Source of the DNA: Alphaproteobacteria bacterium
Lineage (GTDB): Bacteria > Pseudomonadota > Alphaproteobacteria > Geminicoccales > Geminicoccaceae
NCBI GenBank assembly: GCA_026982585.1
Contig: JALSGW010000224.1
Span: forward strand, 1-17,033
Reading direction: 5' to 3'
DNA: 17,033 nt
Under the pieces are notes generated by a model. It was given only the letters and a program-made list of their open reading frames with translations, did no database searches and was not told the origin of the DNA. This document shows positions 7,185 through 13,603 of the stretch, piece after piece; the first letter of the stretch is position 1; every line of letters starts with the position of its first letter. A program made the position numbers and the translations under genes.

Positions 7185-8698
7185 GGCGCGAGCCCGAGCA
7201 GGCGGGCGAGGCCGAGGCGCTGCAGCTTGCCCGTGGGCCCCTTGGGGATCTGTTCCACGAACAGGATGCGCCGCGGCACCTTGAACGACGCCAGACGTTC
7301 GGCGGCGAAGGCGCGCAGCTCGCGCTCGCTTGTCTCCACACCGGGCCGCAGCACCACCGCCGCCGCCACCTCCTCGCCCAGCTTCGGATGCGGCACGGCG
7401 AAGGTCACCGCCTGCGCCACCGCCGGATGTTCCAGGAGCACGTGGTCCACCTCCAAAGGCGCCACCTTCTCGCCGCCGCGGTTGATGATCTCCTTCTTGC
7501 GTCCGACCAGGTGGAGATAGCCGTCTTCGTCGAAGCGGGCGAGATCGCCGGTGCGGAACCATCTCCGTTCGTCGGCGACGAAGAATGACTCGCGGTTGGC
7601 CCGTGGGTTGCGGAGATAACCCGGGGTGAGGTTGGGGCCGGAGATCACCACTTCCCCTTCGCTGTCGGTGAAGCGGCCCGCCTCGTCCACGAGCGCCACC
7701 CTGGGCCCGGCGGGAAGACCGCAGCTGCCCGGCTTGCGCACCCCGGGCGGCAGGGGGTTGCTCGCGATCTGGTGGGCGGCCTCGGTCATGCCGTAGGCCT
7801 CGATCACCGGCACGGCGAAGATGCGCTCGAGCTCGGCGGCCACCTGCGGCGGCAGGGGGGCGGAACTCGAGCGCAACAGGCGCAGCCGGAGCCCGTCCCG
7901 CACCTCCCGGCGCCGCTCCGCCCGGGCCAAGAGCGCCTGGTACATGGTGGGCACGGCGGTCATCCAGGTGGCACCGCTCGCTGCAAGCCAGCGCACCATC
8001 TTGAGCGCGTCGAACCCCGGCGCCACCGTCACCGTTCCGCCGGCGTAGAGAGGCGCGAGCAGGGCTGCCACGAGGCCGTGGATGTGGAACAGCGGCATCA
8101 CCACGAGGCCGCGGTCCTCGGGGCCGAGCGCGAGGCTGTGGGCGATGTGCTCCGCCGAGCTGAGCAGGTTGGCGCGGGTGAGCGGCACCATCTTGGGCCG
8201 CGAGGTGGTGCCCGAGGTGTGCAGGATGAGGGCGATCTCCGGATCCACGGAGGCTGCCGCAGCGGCGGGCCGGCCGTCCTCGCGGGCGAGATCGAAATCG
8301 CCCGCCCGCTCCCCTCGCGGCCTCAGCCTGAGCACCGGAACGGCGAGCGCGCGCGCGGCCTGCACGGCCTCCTCAGGCCCCTCGGCGCCGACCAGGAGCG
8401 CCTTCGGCCTCAGGTCCTCAAGATAGAAGCGCCATTCCTCCCTGCGGAAGGCGGGGTTCAAAGGCGCGGCGACGGCGTGCGCGGCCACCGCGAGAAAGGC
8501 GGTCGCCGCCGCAGGACCGCCCGAAAGCGCCATCGCCACCACATCGCCCCTATCGATGCCCCAACCCCGCAAGCGCTCGCCGGTGCGCCGGCAGAGCTCG
8601 GCGAGCTCCCCGTAGGTGAGGGGCACCCCTTCGAGGGCAGAGAGAGCCTCGGCGGATGGCGGATGACGCGCGAGAAGGGCGGCGAACGCTTCGGCCAT
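7181..8698 (-). CDS. AMP-dependent acyl-CoA synthetase, oxalate-CoA ligase-like
   Basis: 505 residues, ANL superfamily: ATP activates a carboxylate to an acyl-AMP, then transfers it to CoA. Motifs in order: P-loop HTSGTTSRPK at 160-169, PLFHIHG about 202-208, YGMTEAAHQ at 302-310, TGD at 383-385, and the C-terminal lysine in PTGK (K491). The stretch MTEAAHQIASNPLPPGVRKP strongly recalls the oxalyl-CoA synthetases Pcs60/AAE3 of yeast and plants, so oxalate or another short dicarboxylate is a reasonable substrate guess; a medium-chain acid remains possible. ATG 8698 is chosen over the upstream start at 8761 because the homology begins here and GGGAG lies a short distance before it. Its last codon overlaps the next gene's start (ATGA), implying translational coupling to the PanE-like enzyme. 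It is divergent from the sugar dehydrogenase gene. Confidence 0.9.
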   Translation of the reverse strand: MAEAFAALLARHPPSAEALSALEGVPLTYGELAELCRRTGERLRGWGIDRGDVVAMALSGGPAAATAFLAVAAHAVAAPLNPAFRREEWRFYLEDLRPKALLVGAEGPEEAVQAARALAVPVLRLRPRGERAGDFDLAREDGRPAAAAASVDPEIALILHTSGTTSRPKMVPLTRANLLSSAEHIAHSLALGPEDRGLVVMPLFHIHGLVAALLAPLYAGGTVTVAPGFDALKMVRWLAASGATWMTAVPTMYQALLARAERRREVRDGLRLRLLRSSSAPLPPQVAAELERIFAVPVIEAYGMTEAAHQIASNPLPPGVRKPGSCGLPAGPRVALVDEAGRFTDSEGEVVISGPNLTPGYLRNPRANRESFFVADERRWFRTGDLARFDEDGYLHLVGRKKEIINRGGEKVAPLEVDHVLLEHPAVAQAVTFAVPHPKLGEEVAAAVVLRPGVETSERELRAFAAERLASFKVPRRILFVEQIPKGPTGKLQRLGLARLLGLAP

Positions 8699-8731
8699 CG
8701 TCCGCTCCCGCAAGGGTGATCGATGGTCTTG

Positions 8732-8764
8732 CTCTTGCCCCGAACCGCCCCCTGCCGGCAAGAG
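8732..8764. promoter_or_regulatory. Perfect dyad in the divergent intergenic region (operator candidate)
   Basis: CTCTTGCC (8732-8739) and GGCAAGAG (8757-8764) are exact reverse complements separated by 17 bases, inside the 115-bp region between the divergent acyl-CoA ligase (start 8698) and aldose dehydrogenase (start 8814). No T-run follows on either strand, so an operator shared by both genes is more likely than a terminator. A TATGTT hexamer (8775-8780) just downstream could be a -10 for the plus-strand gene, with no clear -35. Confidence 0.45.
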
Positions 8765-8813
8765 GGTCGTGGCCTATGTTCGCTCACGGAGCCGGGATGG
8801 GGGAAGCGTCGCG

Positions 8814-9953
8814 ATGCGCAAGTCGGTGGTGTGCGCCTTGGCTGCGTTGATGGCCGTCGTGGAGGCGGCGCCTGCCCGCGCGCAGGGCCGGGTGGTGGCC
8901 GAGGTGGAAAGCGAACAGGCCCGCTTTCGGCTGGTGGAGCTCGTGCGCGGGCTCGAACGTCCCTGGAGCCTCGCCTTCCTGCCGGACGGGCGCATGCTGG
9001 TGAGCGAGCGGCCCGGCAGGCTGCGTTACGTGGATCTCGAACAGGGTGTGGATCCGACCCCGCTTTCCGGGGTGCCCGAGGTGTGGGCGCGCGGCCAGGC
9101 GGGGTTGTTGGACGTGGCCTTGGACCCCGATTTCGCCGCCAACCGCACCCTGTATCTGTCCTATGTGGCGGAGGGAGAGGCGGGTGCGGCGGTGCGGGTG
9201 GCCCGCGCCCGCCTGCACGACCACGCCCTCGAGGAGCTCAGGGTCATCTTCCGGTCCAACGCCGAGGCGCGTTCGGCCATCAACTTCGGATCGCGCCTGT
9301 TGCTCGCGGACGGTTTTCTCTACATCACGGTGGGCGACCGGGCGCGGCGCGAGCTGGCCCAGGATCTGCGCAGCCACGCCGGCAAGGTGGTGCGCATCCG
9401 GCCCGACGGCACCGCGCCCGAGGACAACCCCTTGCGCGAGCAGCGGGGGGCCCTGCCGGAGATCTTCACCTACGGCCACCGCAACCCGCAGGGGATCGCC
9501 CGCGAGCCGTCCACCGGCGCCATCTGGATCCACGAGCACGGGCCGCAGGGCGGCGACGAGGTCAACCGCCTCATCCCCGGCGCCAACTACGGCTGGCCGC
9601 TCTACACCTACGGGCGGGAATACGGCACCGGGGCGCCGATCGGGCTCGGCACCGAGGGGCCCGGGGTGGAATCGCCGCTTTGGGTGTGGACGCCTTCGAT
9701 TGCCCCCTCGGGGATGGCCTTCTATGCGGGCGACGCCTTTCCCGAATGGCGGGGCGATCTGCTGATCGGGGCGCTGCGCGGCCAGATGCTGGTGCGGCTC
9801 GAGGTCGAGGGGGGCCGGGTGGTGGCGGAGGAGCGTTTGATCCGCGGGCTCATCGGCCGGATTCGCGACGTGCGGGTGGGTCCCGATGGGCTCGTCTATC
9901 TGCTCACCGACGCCCGCGACGGCGGCATCTACCGGCTCGAGCCCGCCGGCTGA
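8814..9953 (+). CDS. PQQ-dependent aldose sugar dehydrogenase (YliI/Asd-like), periplasmic
   Basis: 379 residues, similar to E. coli YliI (371). These soluble six-bladed beta-propeller quinoproteins use PQQ to oxidise aldose sugars in the periplasm. A Sec signal peptide is visible: MRKS, a hydrophobic core, and a likely cut after ARA at residue 23. Family motifs follow: RPWSLAFLPDGRMLVSERPG, GLLDVALDPDF, TYGHRNPQG, EHGPQGGDEVN and GANYGWP. ATG 8814 is chosen over the earlier in-frame ATG 8769 because it begins the signal peptide and follows GGGGAAG at a suitable distance. No PQQ-synthesis gene lies in the window, so PQQ must come from elsewhere in the genome or from outside. It is transcribed divergently from the acyl-CoA ligase and ends 83 bp before purA. 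Confidence 0.92.
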   Translation: MRKSVVCALAALMAVVEAAPARAQGRVVAEVESEQARFRLVELVRGLERPWSLAFLPDGRMLVSERPGRLRYVDLEQGVDPTPLSGVPEVWARGQAGLLDVALDPDFAANRTLYLSYVAEGEAGAAVRVARARLHDHALEELRVIFRSNAEARSAINFGSRLLLADGFLYITVGDRARRELAQDLRSHAGKVVRIRPDGTAPEDNPLREQRGALPEIFTYGHRNPQGIAREPSTGAIWIHEHGPQGGDEVNRLIPGANYGWPLYTYGREYGTGAPIGLGTEGPGVESPLWVWTPSIAPSGMAFYAGDAFPEWRGDLLIGALRGQMLVRLEVEGGRVVAEERLIRGLIGRIRDVRVGPDGLVYLLTDARDGGIYRLEPAG

Positions 9954-9960
9954 GCCGGCG
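9944..9960 (+). terminator. Stem-loop spanning the aldose dehydrogenase stop codon
   Basis: CGCCGGC (9944-9950) and GCCGGCG (9954-9960) pair perfectly, with the TGA stop codon as the three-base loop. There is no downstream T-run, so it is not a textbook intrinsic terminator. It may slow RNase attack or help separate this transcript from purA. Confidence 0.3.
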
Positions 9961-10036
9961 CCTTGGCAGGCCGGGCGCGGCGGCGGTAGAAGGGCACGGC
10001 GGCCTCGGGCCGCGGCAGCGAGGGGAAGGGACGCCC

Positions 10037-11344
10037 ATGACCAACGTCGCCGTGGTCGGTGCGCAGTGGGGGGACGAGGGCAAGGGCAAGATCGTCGACT
10101 GGCTGTCGGTGCGCGCCGATGTGGTGGTGCGCTTCCAGGGCGGCCACAACGCCGGCCACACCCTGGTGGTGGACGGCCGGGTCTACAAGCTCTCCTTGCT
10201 GCCCTCGGGGGTGGTGCGGCCGGGCAAACTGTCCGTGATCGGCAACGGGGTGGTGATCGATCCCTGGGCGCTGTTGGCCGAGATCGAGGAGCTCAGGCGG
10301 CTCGGCGTGTCGGTGACCAGCGAGAACCTGCGCATCGCCGAGAACGCGCCGCTCATCCTGCCGCTGCACGGGGAGCTGGACCGGGCGCGGGAGCGGGTGC
10401 GGGCGGAGCGGCCGGGCGGCACCGGCCGCATCGGCACCACCGGCCGCGGCATCGGTCCGGCCTACGAGGACAAGGTGGCCAGGCGGGCGATCCGGCTGTG
10501 CGATCTCGCCGACCGCAACCTGCTCATCGCCAAGATCGACGAGCTGCTGCTGCACCACAACGCGCTGCGCCGCGGGCTCGGCATCCCGGAGGTGGACGGC
10601 GAGCGCCTGCTCGCCGAGCTCGAGGCGCTGGCGCCCAAGATCCTGCCCTTCGCCGAGCCGGTGTGGCTGCGGCTTGCGGAACTGCGGCGGGCGGGCCGGC
10701 GCATCCTGTTCGAGGGGGCGCAGGGGGCGATGCTGGACGTGGACCACGGCACCTATCCCTTCGTCACCTCCTCGAACACCCTCGCCGCCCAGGCGGCGCT
10801 GGGCGCAGGGGTGGGACCGGACACGGTCGGCTATGTGCTCGGCATCTGCAAGGCCTACACCACCCGGGTCGGCGCCGGGCCGTTTCCGACCGAGCTTTGT
10901 GACGACACCGGGCGGCTGCTGGGCGAGCGGGGACACGAGTTCGGCACCGTCACCGGAAGGCCGCGGCGCTGCGGCTGGTTCGATGCGGTGCTGGTGCGCC
11001 AGGCGGTCAAACTCGGCGGCATCACCGGCTTGGCCCTGACCAAGCTCGACGTGCTCGACGGTTTCGAGCGCATCAAGGTGTGCACCGCTTATTGTCTCAA
11101 CGGCCAGCTGCTGCACCATCTGCCGGCGGCGATGGCCGCCCAGGCGCGGGTGGAGCCGGTCTACGAGGAGCTCGAGGGCTGGCGCGAGAGCACCCGCGGC
11201 GCGCGCAGCTTCGCCGAACTGCCGGCGGCGGCGGTGAAATACGTCAAGCGTCTCGAGGAACTGGTGGAATGCCCGGTGGCGCTGCTCTCGACCAGTCCCG
11301 ATCGGGACGACACGGTGCTGGTGCACGATCCCTTCGCCGACTGA
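10037..11344 (+). CDS. purA: Adenylosuccinate synthetase
   Basis: 435 residues, standard length. PurA joins IMP and aspartate using GTP to give adenylosuccinate, the first committed step to AMP, in the cytosol. The N-terminus shows the GTP-binding loop GAQWGDEGKGK (residues 8-18) with catalytic Asp13, and GGHNAGHT with catalytic His41; both fall on the same numbers as in the E. coli enzyme. TGRPRRCGWFDAV is present further on. The start is ATG 10037 after a GGGGAAGGGA ribosome binding site; the frame is open further upstream, but that part overlaps the dehydrogenase gene out of frame and is not coding. In many gammaproteobacteria purA follows hisZ or hflC; here it follows an aldose dehydrogenase gene. 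Confidence 0.98.
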   Translation: MTNVAVVGAQWGDEGKGKIVDWLSVRADVVVRFQGGHNAGHTLVVDGRVYKLSLLPSGVVRPGKLSVIGNGVVIDPWALLAEIEELRRLGVSVTSENLRIAENAPLILPLHGELDRARERVRAERPGGTGRIGTTGRGIGPAYEDKVARRAIRLCDLADRNLLIAKIDELLLHHNALRRGLGIPEVDGERLLAELEALAPKILPFAEPVWLRLAELRRAGRRILFEGAQGAMLDVDHGTYPFVTSSNTLAAQAALGAGVGPDTVGYVLGICKAYTTRVGAGPFPTELCDDTGRLLGERGHEFGTVTGRPRRCGWFDAVLVRQAVKLGGITGLALTKLDVLDGFERIKVCTAYCLNGQLLHHLPAAMAAQARVEPVYEELEGWRESTRGARSFAELPAAAVKYVKRLEELVECPVALLSTSPDRDDTVLVHDPFAD

Positions 11345-11360
11345 GGCGGGGCGCCGGAGG

Positions 11361-11378
11361 CCGGGCACCCGCGCCCGG
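11361..11378 (+). terminator. GC-rich stem-loop after purA
   Basis: CCGGGC (11361-11366) pairs with GCCCGG (11373-11378) around a six-base loop, starting 16 bases after the purA stop. An overlapping alternative stem (65-69 with 77-81 of the same block) is possible. There is no T-run, so termination would not be classic; the next element is a TTGACA hexamer. Confidence 0.3.
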
Positions 11379-11387
11379 TGCGGCGCG

Positions 11388-11416
11388 TTGACAAGGAAAG
11401 CGGGCGCTGGAATGGT
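11388..11416 (+). promoter_or_regulatory. Candidate promoter for the polyamine-binding protein gene
   Basis: A perfect TTGACA -35 hexamer (11388-11393) is followed after 17 bases by AATGGT (11411-11416), which matches only three of six -10 consensus bases. A start near 11423 would give a short leader to the ATG at 11455. A perfect -35 with a poor -10 suits an activated promoter. Confidence 0.3.
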
Positions 11417-11454
11417 GTGGCCGTGGAAACGTCCTGGAGGGAAGGGAGGAGAGC

Positions 11455-12534
11455 ATGGCACGCCGCTCAGCGCCTTTTGCGGGGCCCGCTGTGGATCGCC
11501 GCCGCTTTGTCGCGGGCGGCCTCTCGGTCGCCGTCGCCCTCGGCGCCGCGCGCTGGCCGCGGGCGGGCGAGGCGATGCGCGTCAACGTCTACAACTGGGA
11601 CACCTACATCGGCGAGACCACCCTCGACGATTTCACCCGCGCGACCGGCATCAGCGTGCGCTACGACCTCTATGCCAGCAACGACGAACTGTTCGCCAAG
11701 CTGCGCGCCGGCAATCCCGGCTACGACGTGATCTTCCCCTCCAACGACTACGTCGAGCGCATGATCGCCGCCGACATGCTGCTGCCGCTCGATCAGGACA
11801 AGATTCCGAACCGGGTGCACATCGATCCGGTGTTCCAGGACCCCGCCTTCGATCCCGGCCGGCGGTTCAGCCTCCCCTACATGTGGGGCACCATGGGCAT
11901 CGGCTATCGCAAGTCGGTGGCGAGCCCCTCGAGCTGGAAGGCGGTGCTGGATCCGGATGAGGCGCACTGCGGGCGGGTGTCGCTGCTCAACGACACCACG
12001 GTGATCCAGGCGGCGCTCAAATATCTCGGCTATTCGATCAACAGCACCGATCCCAAGGAGATCGACGAGGCGGCCGAACTGTTGATCCGCAGCAAACGCT
12101 GCATCAAGAGCTTCGCCCCCGACACCGGCCAGGACCTGCTGCTCGCCGGCGAGGTGGATCTGGCGCTCGAGTGGAACGGGGACATCCTCCAGGTGATGGA
12201 GGAGGACGACGATCTCTCCTACGTGGTGCCCGAGGAGGGGAGCATCCGCTGGGAGGACACCATGTGCATCCCCAAAGGGGCGCCCCATCCGGACAACGCC
12301 CACGCCTTCATCAACTTCATCCTCACCCCGGAGGTGCACGCGGCGATCGCCACCTATATCAAATACGCCTGCCCCAACCGCTCCGCGCTCGCCTTCATCC
12401 CCAAGGAGGACCTCGAGAACCCCGCCATCTACCCGCCGCGCGAGGTGCTCGAGAAGTCCGAGGTCTCGGTGTACAAGGGCGAGGAGGTGGAGAGCCTCTA
12501 CGAACGCGCGCTCACCCGGGTGCTGGCGGCCTGA
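11455..12534 (+). CDS. Polyamine ABC transporter substrate-binding protein (PotD/PotF/SpuD-like)
   Basis: 359 residues, near PotD (348) and PotF (370). The family captures putrescine, spermidine or related amines in the periplasm and hands them to an ABC permease. The N-terminus has a twin-arginine signal: DRRRFVAGG at residues 14-22, then an alanine-rich hydrophobic stretch ending around AGEA, so export may use the Tat system. The mature part opens with VNVYNWDTYIGETTLDDF, and SNDELFAKLRAGNPGYDVIFPSNDY matches the polyamine-binding fold. GGAGGA (11445-11450) supports the ATG. No permease or ATPase gene adjoins it; the next gene is a hydrolase and the opposite strand carries polyamine-degradation enzymes, which supports a polyamine ligand. 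Exact ligand is unknown. Confidence 0.9.
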   Translation: MARRSAPFAGPAVDRRRFVAGGLSVAVALGAARWPRAGEAMRVNVYNWDTYIGETTLDDFTRATGISVRYDLYASNDELFAKLRAGNPGYDVIFPSNDYVERMIAADMLLPLDQDKIPNRVHIDPVFQDPAFDPGRRFSLPYMWGTMGIGYRKSVASPSSWKAVLDPDEAHCGRVSLLNDTTVIQAALKYLGYSINSTDPKEIDEAAELLIRSKRCIKSFAPDTGQDLLLAGEVDLALEWNGDILQVMEEDDDLSYVVPEEGSIRWEDTMCIPKGAPHPDNAHAFINFILTPEVHAAIATYIKYACPNRSALAFIPKEDLENPAIYPPREVLEKSEVSVYKGEEVESLYERALTRVLAA

Positions 12535-12557
12535 GCTCCGGGCAGACCGCGAAGCCT

Positions 12558-12592
12558 TGATGTCCCGGTCTTAGGAGTATATACCTAAGACG
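12558..12592 (+). promoter_or_regulatory. Promoter overlapped by a perfect palindromic operator
   Basis: TTGATG (12558-12563), exactly 17 bases, then TATACC (12581-12586) form a promoter for the hydrolase gene at 12614. A perfect dyad, GTCTTAGG (12569-12576) and CCTAAGAC (12585-12592) around eight bases, covers the spacer and the -10. No T-run follows, so it reads as an operator rather than a terminator. Dyads inside the spacer are used by MerR-type activators; one covering the -10 also suits a repressor. The regulator is not encoded in the window. Confidence 0.55.
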
Positions 12593-12613
12593 GCATCGGT
12601 TTCGAGGTCGCCC

Positions 12614-13603
12614 ATGTTCTTCATCACCAACCGGCGCATGCTGGGCGGGCAGCGCTCGCAGGCGGGGCGGCGGCTTCGCTTCGATCCCGCCGATTCCGAC
12701 CCCTCGCCTTCGCTCTTCTTCGCCGAACGGCGCGGCCGCGACGACTACGTCGAGCTCACCAGCATCCCCTTTTTCAACGCGCTGCGCAAGAGCCCGCGGG
12801 CGCAGCTGTTGTTCTACCTCCACGGGTTCAACAGCCAGCCCGAGCCGGACATCTTTCCCACCGCCGAGACCCTCCAGCGTTATCTCGACCAGCTCACCGG
12901 CTCCCAGGTGGAGGTGGTGCCGTTGGTGTGGCCGAACGACGACGATTTCGGCATCATCCGCGACTATTTCGACGATCAGGACGCGGCGGAGATGAGCGGC
13001 TTCGCCTTCGCCCGGGTGCTGGGCAAGTTCCTCGACTGGCGCGCGCGGCTGCCCGCCCATGCCCCTTGCCTCAAGCACGTCAACCTGCTCGCCCATTCCA
13101 TGGGCAACCGGGTCTTGCGCTTCGCCCTCGCCAAATGGCGGCGCGACCGCGGCGAGCCGCCGGCGCTGTTCCGCAGCGTCTTCATGGTGGCGGCGGACGT
13201 CGCCAACGAGAGCCTCGAGCCCGGCGAGCCGGGCTACGCCATCACCCGCGCCGCGCGCAATGTGGTGGTGTACTACGCCGCCGACGACTTCGCCCTGCGC
13301 TCGAGCAAGGTGGCCAATTTGCGCAACAAGATCGTCTCCCGCAGGCTCGGCCACAGCGGGCCCGAGGACCTCGCCCGCACCCCCGACAACGTGTTCGCGG
13401 TGGACTGCGATGCGGTCAACGACCGCTACGACCGGCTCGGCCACACCTATTTTCTGGGCGACGAGCGCGGGCGGCCGGGGGCGGTGATCGCCCACATCGC
13501 CGCCACGCTCATGACCGGCCGGCCGCCCGGATTCGATGACGGCAAGCGACGCTTCCGTCTGCCCGCCGATTTCGCGCAGCGCGCGCTCGCCCAGGCGGCC
13601 TAG
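12614..13603 (+). CDS. Alpha/beta hydrolase (DUF900 / COG4782-like)
   Basis: 329 residues. An alpha/beta-hydrolase fold is indicated by HGFN at residues 70-73 (oxyanion-hole region), the nucleophile elbow AHSMG with Ser162, and a candidate catalytic histidine, His277, in LGHTYF. The acid may be one of the aspartates near 266-274 (VDCDAVNDRYD). There is no signal peptide or membrane helix, so it is probably cytosolic, unlike many lipases. Physiological substrate is unknown; esterase or lipase-like activity is the general expectation for the family. GAGG at 12604-12607 supports the ATG. It has its own palindromic promoter, and its stop codon overlaps the stop of the convergent aminotransferase gene by four bases, leaving no room for a terminator. 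Confidence 0.82.
   Translation: MFFITNRRMLGGQRSQAGRRLRFDPADSDPSPSLFFAERRGRDDYVELTSIPFFNALRKSPRAQLLFYLHGFNSQPEPDIFPTAETLQRYLDQLTGSQVEVVPLVWPNDDDFGIIRDYFDDQDAAEMSGFAFARVLGKFLDWRARLPAHAPCLKHVNLLAHSMGNRVLRFALAKWRRDRGEPPALFRSVFMVAADVANESLEPGEPGYAITRAARNVVVYYAADDFALRSSKVANLRNKIVSRRLGHSGPEDLARTPDNVFAVDCDAVNDRYDRLGHTYFLGDERGRPGAVIAHIAATLMTGRPPGFDDGKRRFRLPADFAQRALAQAA

Noticed and set aside
7185..7562. N-terminal extension of the PanE-like protein
   Set aside because: This part lies inside the acyl-CoA ligase gene in another frame. The Rossmann N-terminus begins at ATG 7184, and the ATGA overlap is a classic coupled start.
8723..11344. An apparent 873-residue plus-strand protein ending in PurA (possible fusion)
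   Set aside because: The part before 10037 is out of frame with the aldose dehydrogenase gene and has no family sequence. PurA has its own ATG, ribosome binding site and normal length.
9929..11461. A 510-codon minus-strand frame over purA
   Set aside because: Shadow of purA; repetitive Arg/His/Gly/Pro-rich translation with no recognisable domain.
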